Shown here in pieces: positions 24,984 to 35,222 of a stretch of 49,035 bases of DNA. The position numbers were made by a program, and so were the translations under genes. The DNA is from Paracoccaceae bacterium (lineage in GTDB: Bacteria > Pseudomonadota > Alphaproteobacteria > Rhodobacterales > Rhodobacteraceae). The notes below the pieces were generated by a model. It was not told the DNA's origin and did no database searches. It saw nothing but the letters and a program-made list of their open reading frames with translations. The stretch covers positions 1-49,035 of the forward strand of contig JABURR010000024.1 of the NCBI GenBank assembly GCA_014762635.1, written 5' to 3'. How positions within the stretch are numbered: the first letter of the stretch is position 1; every line of letters begins with the position of its first letter.

Positions 24984-25997
24984 ATGACGGCACTCAAGGA
25001 ATTTCAGCGGCTTGAAAGCCCGGGGCTCTGGCGCCCCTCGCCCGGCGAACAGCGTCGGGACGTTGTCGTGTCCTTCGGGGATGCCTCTCTCATCATCACC
25101 GACACACGCGACCGGGCGCTGAGCCACTGGTCGCTGCCGGCAGTGGAACGCACCAACCCCGGCGAGATCCCGGCACTCTATCGGCCCGGCCCGGATGCCG
25201 AGGAAGTGCTGGAAATCGAAGACGAGATGATGATCGGCGCCATCGCCAAGGTGCAGGGTGCCATCGCCCGGCGCCGCCCGCATCCCGGGAGGCTGCGCAA
25301 CATCCTGCTGGGGGGCGGTCTCCTGCTGGTGCTGGCGCTGACGCTGTTCTGGCTGCCCGACGCGATCATCCGGCACACGGCCTCGGTGATTCCGCAGGCC
25401 AAGCGCGACCAGATCGGCGCAGATCTGCTGACCGAGATCCGCTTTGCCACCGGCGCGCCCTGCGCTTCGGCCCTCGGCCAGAAGGCGCTGGATCGGCTGA
25501 CGAACCGGGTCCTGGGCGAAGGGCCCAAGACGCTGATCCTCGCGGACGGCGCGCTTGTGTCGGCGCATCTGCCGGGCAAGACCTACCTGCTGAACCGGGC
25601 CATCGTGGAAGACCACGAGACCGCCGAGGTCGCCGCGGGCTACCTGCTGGCCGAAGGCCTGCGCGGCTCGCAGTCCGACCCGGTGGAAGACCTGCTGCAC
25701 CACGCGGGCGTTCTGACCAGCTTCCGTCTGCTGACCACCGGGGAGATTCCGGAAAGCGCCATCGCGGGCTACGCCCGCCACTTGCTGACCGCCCCCCAGG
25801 CCGAGGTCGATCCCGAGACGTTGCTCGCCCGGTTCGAGGCGGCAGGCGTTCGCGCGACCCCTTACGGGTTTGCCCTCGACATCACCGGGGAAACCACGCT
25901 CAGCCTGATCGAGGCCGACCCGGTGCCGCTGGCACAGGCGCAGCCGCTCATCTCGGATGGCGACTGGGTCGCCCTGCAGGGGATCTGCGGCGGGTGA
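24984..25997 (+). CDS. Membrane-anchored protein of unknown function
   Basis: The 337-residue protein has a cytoplasmic N-terminal part of about 105 residues (VVVSFGDASLIITDTRDRALSHWSLPAVERTNPG), a single membrane segment (ILLGGGLLLVLALTLFWLP, about 107-125) and a roughly 200-residue C-terminal domain with regular helices. The C-terminal domain has features of a metallopeptidase-like fold (VEDHETAEVAAGYLLAEGL) but no HExxH motif. No family can be named. It stands alone and is convergent with upp, only 1 base apart. Confidence 0.75.
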   Translation: MTALKEFQRLESPGLWRPSPGEQRRDVVVSFGDASLIITDTRDRALSHWSLPAVERTNPGEIPALYRPGPDAEEVLEIEDEMMIGAIAKVQGAIARRRPHPGRLRNILLGGGLLLVLALTLFWLPDAIIRHTASVIPQAKRDQIGADLLTEIRFATGAPCASALGQKALDRLTNRVLGEGPKTLILADGALVSAHLPGKTYLLNRAIVEDHETAEVAAGYLLAEGLRGSQSDPVEDLLHHAGVLTSFRLLTTGEIPESAIAGYARHLLTAPQAEVDPETLLARFEAAGVRATPYGFALDITGETTLSLIEADPVPLAQAQPLISDGDWVALQGICGG

Positions 25998-25998
25998 T

Positions 25999-26631
25999 TT
26001 ACTTGGTGCCGTACATCCGGTCGCCCGCGTCGCCCAGGCCCGGCTCGATATAGCCCTTCTCGTTCAGCCGCTCGTCCAGCGCGGCGGTCACGATGGGCAC
26101 GTCGGGATGGGCCTCTTTCATGCGGGCAACGCCTTCCGGCGCGGCCAGCAGGCAGAGGAACCGGATCTTCGTCGCCCCAGCCTTTTTCAGCAGATCCACC
26201 GCCGCGGCCGAGCTGTTGCCCGTGGCCAGCATCGGGTCCACCAGGATCACCATCCGATCCTCAAGATCGGCGGGCACCTTGAAGTAATACTGCACCGGCT
26301 GCAGCGTTTCCTCGTCACGGTAAAGCCCCACGAACCCGATCCGGGCCGAGGGCACCAGCTCCATGATCCCGTCCAGAAGGCCGTTGCCCGCCCGCAGGAT
26401 CGAGACCAGCGCCAGCTTCTTGCCCGCCAGAGTCGGTGCCTCCATCTCGCACAAGGGGGTTTCCACGGTCCGCGTGGTCATCGGCAACTCGCGCGTCACC
26501 TCGTAGGCCAGAAGCTGGCTGATCTCACGCAGAAGCTGGCGGAACACGGCGGTGGGCGTGTCCTTCTTGCGCATCAGGGTCAGCTTGTGCTGCACCAGCG
26601 GGTGGTCGACGATGGTCAGATGTTTCATCAC
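25999..26631 (-). CDS. upp: Uracil phosphoribosyltransferase
   Basis: The 210-residue enzyme makes UMP from uracil and PRPP. The PRPP-binding loop is [18 protein letters not shown], and the uracil-binding C-terminal end is [31 protein letters not shown] is also typical. It is the last gene of the nucleoside salvage operon; its ATG overlaps the add stop codon (ATGA). Confidence 0.97.
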   Translation of the reverse strand: MMKHLTIVDHPLVQHKLTLMRKKDTPTAVFRQLLREISQLLAYEVTRELPMTTRTVETPLCEMEAPTLAGKKLALVSILRAGNGLLDGIMELVPSARIGFVGLYRDEETLQPVQYYFKVPADLEDRMVILVDPMLATGNSSAAAVDLLKKAGATKIRFLCLLAAPEGVARMKEAHPDVPIVTAALDERLNEKGYIEPGLGDAGDRMYGTK

Positions 26632-27608
26632 GTTTGCTCCAGTCTCTTGATCACCCGCGCGCGGGTTTCGTCATCACAGAAGGCCGCCTCGGCCGAGGCG
26701 CGGGCGAGATCGGCGAAGATCTCGTCGTCCCAGCCGAAGGTCCTGTTCAGCATCTCGTATTCACGGGTCATGGTGGTGTGGAAGAACGGCGGATCGTCGG
26801 TCGAGACGGTGACCGTCACGCCGCGCTCCCGAAGGGTTTCGATGGGATGGGACTTCCAGTTCGGGTAGACCCCCAGCACCACGTTCGAGCCGGGGCAAAC
26901 CTCCAACACCACGCCATCCTCGGCCAGCCGGTCCACGAGCGCCAGATCCTCGATCGCGCGCACGCCGTGGCCGATACGCTCCACCCGCAGATCATCCAGC
27001 GCATCGCGCACCGATTCCGGCCCGCCCCATTCCCCGGCGTGCGCGGTCAGCCGCAACCCGGCCTCGCGCGCCATGTCGAAGGAATAGGCGAAGTCCTTGG
27101 GCTTGCCCGCCTTCTCGTCCCCCGCGATGCCGAAGCCCACCAGCCAGTCGCCCGCCGTCTCGGCGGCGCAAAGCGCGGTTTCCCTGGCCTTCTCGGGGCC
27201 GAAATGGCGGATGCAGGTGACGATGCCGCGAAGGATGATCCCGTCGCGTTTCTCGGCGATCTCTGCCGCCTCGCGGATCGCGTGTAGATACTCACGCCAG
27301 GCCCCTACATCGCGCCCGCCGCAGAAATCGGGGCTGAGGAAGGTCTCGCCATAGACGACCCCGTGGGCGGCACTTTCTTCCAGCACGGCAAGGGTCAGGC
27401 GGTGGTAATCCTCGGGCGTTTTCAGGGTCGCGGTCGCGGCCTCGTAGACCTGAAGGAAGTGCCAGAAATCGCGATAGGCATAGCTGCCGTCCTCGGCGAA
27501 GACCCCCGAGATATCCATCGACTTCTTCTTCGCCAGATCGCGGATGAACCCCGGCGGCGCGGCGCCTTCCAGGTGCAGATGCAGCTCGACCTTCGGCATC
27601 TCTCGCAT
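26628..27608 (-). CDS. add: Adenosine deaminase
   Basis: The 326-residue amidohydrolase deaminates (deoxy)adenosine. Zn ligands are seen in [10 protein letters not shown] at the start, TAHAGEWGG in the middle and [10 protein letters not shown] near residue 265. The motif [10 protein letters not shown] holds the catalytic His. The stop overlaps upp by 4 bases and the start overlaps the deoB stop by one base (TGATG). The close relative adenine deaminase has a similar layout, but the nucleoside operon supports adenosine as substrate. Confidence 0.9.
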   Translation of the reverse strand: MREMPKVELHLHLEGAAPPGFIRDLAKKKSMDISGVFAEDGSYAYRDFWHFLQVYEAATATLKTPEDYHRLTLAVLEESAAHGVVYGETFLSPDFCGGRDVGAWREYLHAIREAAEIAEKRDGIILRGIVTCIRHFGPEKARETALCAAETAGDWLVGFGIAGDEKAGKPKDFAYSFDMAREAGLRLTAHAGEWGGPESVRDALDDLRVERIGHGVRAIEDLALVDRLAEDGVVLEVCPGSNVVLGVYPNWKSHPIETLRERGVTVTVSTDDPPFFHTTMTREYEMLNRTFGWDDEIFADLARASAEAAFCDDETRARVIKRLEQT

Positions 27609-28804
27609 CAGAGGAAACTCCTTCCCGGCCCCCGCGGCGGCACCCCCAGGTGCGCCGCGACCGAGGCCCCGACATCACTGAATCCCACCAGCCCAAAAGG
27701 CCCGGCGCCCGGCCCCGTGCCCACCACCGGCACCCGTTCGCGCGTGTGATCGGTGCCGCTCCAGGTGGGATCGTTGCCGTGATCGGCGGTAAAGATCATC
27801 AGGTCGCCCTCTGCAAGGTTTTCCAGCAGGCGCGGCACCTGGGCGTCGAACCATTCCAGTGCGCGGGCATAGCCCGACACATCGCGACGGTGGCCATAGA
27901 GGCTGTCGAACTCCACGAAATTGGCGAAGGTCAGGCTGCCGTCCTCGGCTTGCGCCGTCAGGTCCACCAGGTGTTCCATCAGATCGGCGTCCGTCCCCTT
28001 GCGCAGATCGTCGATGCCGCGATGCGAGAAGATGTCGCCGATCTTGCCCACCGCATGCACCTTGCGCCCCGCGCCCTGCACCCAGTCGCAAAGCGTCGGC
28101 TCCGGCGGGGCGATGGCGAAGTCGCGGCGGTTGGTGGTGCGGGTGAACCCGTCCTCGGGGCTGCCCACGAAGGGCCGGGCAATGACGCGCCCGACCTTCA
28201 TCGCGTGAAGCGTGGGCGCAAGGGCGCGGCACAGGTCGATCAGCCGTTCCAGCCCGAAGGCTTCCTCATGGGCGGCGATCTGAAAGACGCTGTCCACCGA
28301 GGTATAGCAAATCGGCCAGCCGGTCTGCAGATGGCGCGCGCCCTCGGCCTCGATGATGGCGGTGCCGGGCGCATGGCGGTTGCCAAGGATGCCTTCGGTG
28401 CCCGCCAGCCGGCAGACCTCGGCCACCAACTCTTCGGGGAAGCAGGGCTCGGTGTTGGGGAAATAGGTCCAGTCCCAGGGCACCGGCACACCGGCCAGTT
28501 CCCAATGGCCCGAGGGCGTGTCCTTGCCGCGCGAGCGTTCCGTCGCCGCGCCCCAGAGGCCCTGGGGTTCCGCGTCCAGCCCCGGCGGGTCTTCGCCCGA
28601 GGCCAGCGCGATGGCCCGCCCAAGGCCCAGCCGGTCAAGGTTTGGCAAATGAAGCGGACCGCTGCGCCCCTCTTCCGCGCGGCCCTCGGCACAGGCCTGC
28701 GCGATATGGCCCAGTGTATTGGCGCCCGCGTCGCCGAACTCTGCCGCATCGGGCGCGCCGCCGCAGCCCACGGAATCCAGCACGACAAGGAAAGCACGGC
28801 TCAT
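27608..28804 (-). CDS. deoB: Phosphopentomutase
   Basis: The 398-residue alkaline-phosphatase-superfamily enzyme interconverts (deoxy)ribose 1- and 5-phosphates. Metal-site motifs are VVLDSVGCGGAPDA, GKDTPSGHWE (with the phosphorylated Thr), RPFVGSP and IFTADHGNDPTW plus HTRERVPV. It starts inside the deoA stop (ATGA). In this pathway it uses the deoxyribose 1-phosphate released by DeoA. Confidence 0.97.
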   Translation of the reverse strand: MSRAFLVVLDSVGCGGAPDAAEFGDAGANTLGHIAQACAEGRAEEGRSGPLHLPNLDRLGLGRAIALASGEDPPGLDAEPQGLWGAATERSRGKDTPSGHWELAGVPVPWDWTYFPNTEPCFPEELVAEVCRLAGTEGILGNRHAPGTAIIEAEGARHLQTGWPICYTSVDSVFQIAAHEEAFGLERLIDLCRALAPTLHAMKVGRVIARPFVGSPEDGFTRTTNRRDFAIAPPEPTLCDWVQGAGRKVHAVGKIGDIFSHRGIDDLRKGTDADLMEHLVDLTAQAEDGSLTFANFVEFDSLYGHRRDVSGYARALEWFDAQVPRLLENLAEGDLMIFTADHGNDPTWSGTDHTRERVPVVGTGPGAGPFGLVGFSDVGASVAAHLGVPPRGPGRSFL

Positions 28805-30111
28805 GGAAGAACGCTCCGATGGATGAGGGGGGGCACCTCGGGCGCGACCTCTCCGATGACGATGGCTTCGCGCACCGTCTGGGCCGCGGCCTCACCCGCG
28901 GCAAGGTTGGCCGCATGGACCCGGGCCAATGGCTCGCCGGGCTGAACCGGCTCGCCCAGCGCAGCCACGCGCGACAGCCCGACCGAAGGATCGATCCGTT
29001 GCCCGCCCACAAGCCGACCGCCGCCCAGATGCACCACGGCCTCGCCCAGCGCGCGCCCGTTCATGGCCGAGACGAACCCCGTGCGATCGGCGGTCACGTC
29101 CAGCACCACGGGCGCGGCGGGCAACCGGTCCGCCCAGTGTTCCACGAAATCGCCCGGGCCGCCCTGCGCGGCGATCATGCGGCCGAAGCGGTCCGCCGCC
29201 GATCCATCCCGGATCACCTCGGCCAGCTGCGCGGCACCCTCGTCACGGGTCTCGGCCATGTTCGCCAACACCATGAGTTCGCCGCCCAGCGCGCAGCTCA
29301 GCTCGGCGATCCGGCTGGACGCATCGCCACCGGTCAGAACCTCCATCACCTCCATCACCTCGAGCGCGTTGCCCAGCGACGAGATGCAGGGCTGGTTCAT
29401 GTCGGTGATCAGCGCCGAGGTGGCGCAGCCCGCGCCATTGGCCGTCGAGACCAGCGACTCGGCCAAGGCCAAGGCATCTTCCATCCGCGCCATGAAGGCA
29501 CCGCTGCCGACCTTCACATCAAGGACAAGCCCCTGCAGCCCCGCCGCCAGCTTCTTTGACAAGATCGAGGCGGTTATGAGGTCAATGCTCTCCACGGTCG
29601 AGGTCACATCCCGGATCGCGTAGAGACGCTTGTCCGCCGGGGCGACCCGGTCGCTGGCCGAGACGATTGCGCAGCCCACCTCGCCCACGACTTGGTGAAA
29701 CCGCGCCTCGTCCAGTTCGGTGCCAAGGCCGGGGATCGATTCAAGCTTGTCCAGGGTCCCGCCCGTGTGGCCGAGCCCTCGCCCCGAGACCATCGGCACA
29801 TAGGCCCCCAACGCCGCCAGCGCCGGGGCGAGGATAAGCGAGACACTGTCCCCGATCCCGCCGGTGGAATGCTTGTCGATCACCGGCCCGGGCAGGCTCC
29901 AGCGCATCACCTCGCCAGTATCACGCATGGCCAGTGTCAGGGCCACGCGCCCCTCGGGGCCAAGCCCGTTCAGCACCGCCGCCATGGCGAAGGCGCCCGC
30001 CTGGGCATCGCTGACCTCGCCGCTGGCAAGGCCGCGCGCGAACCAGGTCAGTTCGTCACGGCTCAACGTGGCGCCGTCGCGCAGTCGGGCAAGGATCGCG
30101 CGGGCATCCAT
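28801..30111 (-). CDS. deoA: Thymidine phosphorylase
   Basis: The 436-residue enzyme cleaves thymidine with phosphate to thymine and deoxyribose 1-phosphate. Signatures are MVSGRGLGHTGGTLDKLES, the preceding DKHSTGGIGDSVS phosphate site, and LDVKVGSGAFM. The length is normal. It follows cdd by 4 bases and overlaps deoB by 4, so cdd-deoA-deoB-add-upp is one compact salvage operon. Confidence 0.97.
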   Translation of the reverse strand: MDARAILARLRDGATLSRDELTWFARGLASGEVSDAQAGAFAMAAVLNGLGPEGRVALTLAMRDTGEVMRWSLPGPVIDKHSTGGIGDSVSLILAPALAALGAYVPMVSGRGLGHTGGTLDKLESIPGLGTELDEARFHQVVGEVGCAIVSASDRVAPADKRLYAIRDVTSTVESIDLITASILSKKLAAGLQGLVLDVKVGSGAFMARMEDALALAESLVSTANGAGCATSALITDMNQPCISSLGNALEVMEVMEVLTGGDASSRIAELSCALGGELMVLANMAETRDEGAAQLAEVIRDGSAADRFGRMIAAQGGPGDFVEHWADRLPAAPVVLDVTADRTGFVSAMNGRALGEAVVHLGGGRLVGGQRIDPSVGLSRVAALGEPVQPGEPLARVHAANLAAGEAAAQTVREAIVIGEVAPEVPPLIHRSVLP

Positions 30112-30115
30112 GCGC

Positions 30116-30508
30116 TCAGCCCTTCTCCATGCTGGACTTGCGGAAGGCGCCGGGAAGCAGCTCGGAGATGGTACGGGTCTCGGTCACACCGGCGATGGTC
30201 GCCATCGTCACCGGTGCATCCGGCGCGGCGAACTCGGCCAGTTTCTGGCGGCATCCCCCGCAGGGGCTCACGGGATCGGGGCTGTCGGCGATGACGGCAA
30301 CCTCGGCGATCTCGGTTTCGCCCGCCGCGACCATGGCAGCGATGGCACCCGCCTCGGCGCAGGTGCCTTCGGGATAGGCGGCGTTCTCGACGTTGCAGCC
30401 GACGTAGACTGCCCCCGAGGGCGTGCGCAAAGCGGCGCCGACCTTGAACTTCGAATAGGGCGCCCAGGCGTTTTCCCGCACCGTCCGCGCAGCATCCAGA
30501 AGCGACAT
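30116..30508 (-). CDS. cdd: Cytidine deaminase
   Basis: The 130-residue enzyme of the small tetrameric type deaminates (deoxy)cytidine. Zn ligands and the catalytic Glu are in GTCAEAGAI near residue 51 and in PCGGCRQ near residue 83. NVENAAYPEG binds the nucleoside. The start is ATG 30508, with AAGGGGG just upstream; in-frame codons back to 30571 have no family match. It is the first gene of the nucleoside operon. Confidence 0.96.
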   Translation of the reverse strand: MSLLDAARTVRENAWAPYSKFKVGAALRTPSGAVYVGCNVENAAYPEGTCAEAGAIAAMVAAGETEIAEVAVIADSPDPVSPCGGCRQKLAEFAAPDAPVTMATIAGVTETRTISELLPGAFRKSSMEKG

Positions 30509-30711
30509 GAAACCCCCTTGCAAATGACTGGCCTCCAAACTGCGGCGGGTCGTGCGCCAATGCAAGCGCATAGCGTGTCTCGGCGCCGCAACGTCAACCG
30601 CCTTGCAAAGCCCGCGGGGAAGGAGTTGAAGGGGCGCGCAGCGTAGCCCCCCTTCCGCCCGGACGGGATTTGGTTTAACGCTAAACTAACTTTGCGAAGG
30701 GAGGCAGTACC
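30509..30711. promoter_or_regulatory. Divergent promoter region cdd / malic enzyme
   Basis: About 200 bases with no gene. A dyad GTTTA-ACGC-TAAAC (30673-30686) lies 26 bases before the malic enzyme start and may be an operator. No riboswitch-like structure was recognised. Confidence 0.4.
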
Positions 30712-32991
30712 GTGACAGACCAGCGGCAAGACGTGTTCCGCCAGCAGGCGCTCGATTACCATGAATTTCCGAAACCCGGGAAACTGGAGGTCCGGGCCAC
30801 CAAGCCGCTTGCCAACGGTCGCGACCTTGCGCGCGCCTATTCCCCCGGCGTGGCCGAGGCCTGCCTCGAGATCCGGGACGACCCGCAGAACGCCAGCCGC
30901 TATACCGCGCGCGGCAACCTTGTCGCCGTCGTCTCGAACGGCTCGGCAGTGCTTGGTCTGGGCAATATCGGGGCGCTTGCCTCGAAACCGGTGATGGAGG
31001 GCAAGGCCGTCCTCTTCAAGAAATTCGCCAATATCGACTGCTTCGACATCGAGCTGAACGAAACCGATCCCGAGAAGCTGGCCGAGATCGTCTGCGCGCT
31101 GGAGCCCACCTTCGGGGCGATCAACCTCGAGGACATCAAGGCGCCCGACTGCTTCGTGGTGGAGGAACTCTGCCGCAAGAAGATGAACATCCCGGTCTTC
31201 CACGACGACCAGCACGGCACCGCCATCGTCGTCGGCGCGGCGGCGACCAACGCGCTGCACGTGGCCGGGAAGAAATTCGAAGACATCAAGGTCGTCTCCA
31301 CCGGCGGCGGCGCGGCGGGTATCGCCTGCCTCAACATGCTGCTGAAGCTGGGCGTGAAACGCGAGAACGTCTTCCTGTGCGACCTGCACGGCCTGATCCA
31401 CGAGGGCCGGACCGAGGACATGACCCCGCAGAAGCAAGCCTATGCCCAGCCCGGCGGCCCGCGCGGACTGGATGACGTGATCGAGGGCGCGGACCTGTTC
31501 CTGGGCCTTTCCGGCCCCGGCGTCCTGAAGCCCGAGATGGTGGGCAAGATGGCGTCGAAGCCGATCATCTTCGCGCTGGCCAACCCCACGCCCGAGATCA
31601 TGCCCGACCTCGCCCGAGAGGTTGCGCCCGATGCGATCATCGCCACCGGTCGGTCGGACTTTCCGAACCAGGTGAACAACGTCCTCTGCTTCCCGTTCAT
31701 TTTCCGCGGGGCGCTGGATGTGGGGGCGACCACCATCAACGACGAGATGGAACTGGCCTGCATCGAAGGGATCGCGGCCCTGGCCCGCGCCACCACCTCG
31801 GCCGAGGCGGCGGCGGCCTACCAGGGCGAACAGATGACCTTTGGTGCCGACTACCTGATCCCGAAGCCCTTCGACCCGCGCCTGATGGGCGTTGTCGCAA
31901 GCGCCGTGGCGAAGGCCGCGATGGAAAGCGGCGTGGCCGCCCGCCCACTGGATGACCTTGCCGCCTACAAGCAGAAGCTCGACGGTTCGGTCTTCAAATC
32001 CGCGCTGATCATGCGCCCGGTCTTCGAGGCCGCCGCCACCGCCCAACGCCGCATCGTCTTTGCCGAGGGCGAGGACGAGCGCGTGTTGCGCGCCGCCAAC
32101 GCGATGCTGGAGGAAACCACCGACCGCCCGATCCTGATCGGCCGTCCGGACGTGATCCAGACCCGCGCCGAACGCGCCGGCCTGCATCTTCGCCCCGGCC
32201 AGGACTTCGAGATCGTGAACCCCGAGGACGACCCGCGCTACCGCGATTACTGGACCACCTATCACCAGATCATGGAGCGCAAGGGCGTCACCCCGGACCT
32301 GGCCAAGGCGATCATGCGCACCAACACCACCGCCATCGGCGCGGTCATGGTCCATCGCGAGGAAGCCGACAGCCTGATCTGCGGCACCTTCGGCCAGTAC
32401 CTGTGGCACCTGAACTACGTGAGCCAGGTGCTGGGCACCGGCGGGCTGCACCCGGTGGGCGCGCTCAGCCTGATGATCCTGGAAGACGGCCCGCTTTTCG
32501 TGGCCGATACACAGGTCCACGCGGAGCCCACGCCGGACCAGATCGCCGAAACGGTGATCGGCGCGGCGCGGCATGTCCGGCGCTTCGGGCTTCAGCCGAA
32601 GATCGCGCTCTGCTCGCACTCGCAATTCGGCAATCTCGATTGCGACACCGGGCGACGGATGCGTGAAGCAATGGCCATTCTCGATGCGCAGCCCCGCGAT
32701 TTCGCCTACGAGGGCGAGATGCACGTGGATGCAGCACTCGACGTGGCCCTGCGCGAGCGGATCTTCCCCCATGCGCGGTTCGAAGGCACGGCCAACGTGC
32801 TGATCTTCGCCAACACGGACGCGGCTTCGGGCGTGCGCAACGTGCTGAAGATGAAGGCCGGCGGACTGGAGGTTGGCCCGATCCTGATGGGCATGGGCAA
32901 CCGCGCCCATATCGTGACCCCCTCGATCACCCCGCGCGGGCTGCTGAACATGTCGGCGCTGGCTGGCACACCCGTGGCCACCTACGGGTAA
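30712..32991 (+). CDS. maeB: NADP-dependent malic enzyme with PTA-like domain
   Basis: The 759-residue protein has an N-terminal malic enzyme ([39 protein letters not shown]). From about residue 430 a C-terminal phosphate-acetyltransferase-like domain follows ([18 protein letters not shown] ... [15 protein letters not shown]). It decarboxylates malate to pyruvate; in this MaeB type the PTA-like part usually regulates through acetyl-CoA rather than catalysing. The start is GTG 30712 with AAGGGAGG 7 bases upstream. An IS6-type element begins only 2 bases after the stop codon, so the native terminator is lost. Confidence 0.95.
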   Translation: MTDQRQDVFRQQALDYHEFPKPGKLEVRATKPLANGRDLARAYSPGVAEACLEIRDDPQNASRYTARGNLVAVVSNGSAVLGLGNIGALASKPVMEGKAVLFKKFANIDCFDIELNETDPEKLAEIVCALEPTFGAINLEDIKAPDCFVVEELCRKKMNIPVFHDDQHGTAIVVGAAATNALHVAGKKFEDIKVVSTGGGAAGIACLNMLLKLGVKRENVFLCDLHGLIHEGRTEDMTPQKQAYAQPGGPRGLDDVIEGADLFLGLSGPGVLKPEMVGKMASKPIIFALANPTPEIMPDLAREVAPDAIIATGRSDFPNQVNNVLCFPFIFRGALDVGATTINDEMELACIEGIAALARATTSAEAAAAYQGEQMTFGADYLIPKPFDPRLMGVVASAVAKAAMESGVAARPLDDLAAYKQKLDGSVFKSALIMRPVFEAAATAQRRIVFAEGEDERVLRAANAMLEETTDRPILIGRPDVIQTRAERAGLHLRPGQDFEIVNPEDDPRYRDYWTTYHQIMERKGVTPDLAKAIMRTNTTAIGAVMVHREEADSLICGTFGQYLWHLNYVSQVLGTGGLHPVGALSLMILEDGPLFVADTQVHAEPTPDQIAETVIGAARHVRRFGLQPKIALCSHSQFGNLDCDTGRRMREAMAILDAQPRDFAYEGEMHVDAALDVALRERIFPHARFEGTANVLIFANTDAASGVRNVLKMKAGGLEVGPILMGMGNRAHIVTPSITPRGLLNMSALAGTPVATYG

Positions 32992-32992
32992 A

Positions 32993-33828
32993 GGTGGTGT
33001 CAGACCAATTCGAACCGGTCTCCGAATGGGCAGCGAGCCTGCCCCTTATGCCGCACCGAGTTGACGCCACTCAGCGAGAGCGGCGGCTCGGTTCTTCTTG
33101 AAGTTGGCTCTGGAAGAGAGGGTGCGCTCCGAATTGAAATGGTTGAAGACCGAGGCGTGGACGGAGGCGAACATCTGCAAACTTCGCATTCGCCGGAAGC
33201 GCTGCATCGCCCGTTCTCGTCGTCGAAACGGTAGATGCGAATTCTCCACCCGGGTGTTCAGCCAACGGCCGGTTTCATGGCGATCTGCCACTCCGTTTTT
33301 CTTCATCGCGGCGCCGTAGGAGCCCAGGCAATCGGTCACGAAGGCCTCCGCCTTGCCGTGCCGCTTCAACGTTTTCCTGAGGAATTTCAACGCGGCCTTC
33401 TTGTCCCGCGTCCTTGTCACGAAGCTCTCGAGAACCTCGCCTTCATGGTCGACAGCCCGCCAGAGTTAGCGCCGCTCGCCGTTGATCTTCACGAATATCT
33501 CGTCGAGATGCCAACGCCAACGGCTCGACCGCATACCTGCGACCCGCCGTTTCCGGATCTCAACGGCGAACATAGGCCCGAACCGATGCCACTAATATCT
33601 GATCGTCTCGTGACTGACATCGACGCCGCGCTCGTGGAGCAGGTCTTCGACGCTCCTGAGCGACAAGGGAAAGCGAATGTACATCATCACCGCCAGGCGG
33701 ATGATCTCCTAGCTCGCCTTGAAATACTTGAAAGGGTCACGTTTCGTCATCCGAAGACGGGATCCGTCGCAGTCTTCGCTCCCGGTGCCGGAGCATCGTG
33801 GTGGTGATGGGAATGATCTGACATCGGT
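32993..33828 (-). mobile_element. IS6-family insertion sequence, degenerate copy 1
   Basis: The element is about 836 bp. The left end reads GGTGGTGTCAGACC and the right end, read inward, ACCGATGTCAGATC, an imperfect inverted pair. It carries one minus-strand transposase gene with three nonsense codons. The left flank CGGGTAAA is not repeated on the right, so no target duplication remains. It begins 2 bases after maeB and marks the left edge of the accessory region. Confidence 0.8.
33046..33750 (-). pseudogene. IS6-family transposase with three premature stops
   Basis: From ATG 33750 the frame matches the 235-codon transposase of copy 2 without indels. It is interrupted by TAG at codon 14 (33709-33711), TAG at codon 53 (33592-33594) and TAA at codon 95 (33466-33468). 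The DDE core is otherwise recognisable: WHLDEIFVKING, VTDCLGSYG and HETGRWLNTRVENSH. The remaining open part (33046-33420) is only the C-terminal half. The gene is dead, so this copy is an old insertion. Confidence 0.9.
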
Positions 33829-33873
33829 TTTCCCCTTTCGGGGCTCAATGTGGGGCTTCCAGCGGTGGGAAGG

Positions 33874-35220
33874 TCAATGGGATGCTTTCTCGGGCTCGCC
33901 TGTCTTTCCGTGCCCGTGATCATGGTTGCCGGCCGTGGGCGGATTGCGCTTCAAAAAGCCATGCTCGAATGCGAAGACGGCTGCCATGCCGACAAGGGCG
34001 ACGAGGACGATCGTCGGGTCGCTTTGCCATTTCATCACGGTGAAGGCCCCGAGAACGATGGCGTCGAGCCCGATGGCTGTCAGCAGAACCCAGCCGTGCG
34101 CGCCGATCTCTTCTCTGAGATGTCGCCAAACGCCCCAATGGATCAGTATGTCCATCACCAGGTAAAAGAAGGCGCCAAGTGAGGCGATGCGGCTGAGGTC
34201 GAAGAAGACTGTGAGTACGGCGGCAATCACCACCGTATAGACAAGGGTGTGGTCCCGGATCGTGCCCGGCATCCCGAAATGGCTGTGCGGGATCATCTTC
34301 ATGTCGGTCAGCATGGCGAGCATGCGGGACACTGCGAAAATGCTTGCGATCACGCCCGATGCCGTCGCGACGAGCGCCAGCGCGACCGTCAGGTAGAAAC
34401 CCATCCGGCCGAGAGCAGGCTCTGCCGCCTCAGCAAGCGCGTAGTCTTTCGCGGCCACGATCCGATCGAGCGGCAGGCTCGAGCCCACGGCAAAGGCCAC
34501 GAGCAGGTAGACCACCACGCAGATCGCGATGGAAATGACAATAGCGCGACCGACGTTGCGGTGGGGGGTCGTGATCTCGGCACCGGAATTCGTGATCGTC
34601 GTGAAGCCCTTGAAGGCGAGGATCGCGAGCGCCAGCGATGCAATGAACCCGGCGGCGCCCGTTTCCCTTTCGCCCGTCGCTTCAAAGGAGATGCCACCCG
34701 CCCAAAGCGCCGCGATGCCGAAGAGCGCGATCCCGCCGACCTTGAGGACAGCCATGATCTGTGAAAGGAGCCCCACCGATCTGTTGCCGGAGGCATTCAC
34801 GACGTAGGCGAAGACGATCAGGCCGACACCAATCGTTGGAACAAGCCAGCCGCTCGGCTCCATCCCCAGCCCGCGCATCAGGTAGGTGGCGAAGGTCCGT
34901 GCCACGAGGCTTTCGTTGATGACCATCGAAAGGGCCATCAGGAGTGCCGCGCCAGCGGCAACCGTCGTCGGCCCATAGGCCTTCTTCAGGATCATGCCGA
35001 TGCCGCCGGCAGACGGCCAGGCATTGGACATCTTGATGTAGGTGTAGGCGCTGAATGCAGTCACGACGGCGCCAGCGACAAAGGCCAGAGGGAACCACGG
35101 GCCGGCCAGTTCGGCAATCTGCCCAGTCAGGGCAAGGATACCGGCGCCGATCATCACGCCCGTTCCCATCGCCACGGCGTCGGGCAGGCTGAGGCTGTTC
35201 TTGCTGTAGTCTGAACTCAT
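33874..35220 (-). CDS. APC family amino acid/polyamine permease
   Basis: The 448-residue protein has about 12 membrane segments. The APC superfamily signature is near the start (SLPDAVAMGTGVMIGAGILALTG), followed by AFKGFTTITNSGAEITTPHRNVGRA. The C-terminus is a polar His-rich tail (NHDHGHGKTGEPEKASH), uncommon for an amino acid permease and suggestive of metal binding. It is the last gene of a five-gene minus-strand operon with TVP38, rhodanese, DUF302 and EF-hand proteins. The start lies 2 bases before the TVP38 stop, with GGAGG inside that gene. Substrate unknown. Confidence 0.88.
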   Translation of the reverse strand: MSSDYSKNSLSLPDAVAMGTGVMIGAGILALTGQIAELAGPWFPLAFVAGAVVTAFSAYTYIKMSNAWPSAGGIGMILKKAYGPTTVAAGAALLMALSMVINESLVARTFATYLMRGLGMEPSGWLVPTIGVGLIVFAYVVNASGNRSVGLLSQIMAVLKVGGIALFGIAALWAGGISFEATGERETGAAGFIASLALAILAFKGFTTITNSGAEITTPHRNVGRAIVISIAICVVVYLLVAFAVGSSLPLDRIVAAKDYALAEAAEPALGRMGFYLTVALALVATASGVIASIFAVSRMLAMLTDMKMIPHSHFGMPGTIRDHTLVYTVVIAAVLTVFFDLSRIASLGAFFYLVMDILIHWGVWRHLREEIGAHGWVLLTAIGLDAIVLGAFTVMKWQSDPTIVLVALVGMAAVFAFEHGFLKRNPPTAGNHDHGHGKTGEPEKASH

Positions 35221-35222
35221 GA

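Noticed and set aside
23235-25781. 848-codon minus-strand open frame opposite the acyl-CoA ligase
   Set aside because: A shadow of the ligase and the following gene, with biased composition and no family match.
30268-32910. 880-codon minus-strand open frame opposite maeB
   Set aside because: No recognisable domain; it mirrors the malic enzyme/PTA gene and runs into cdd in another frame.
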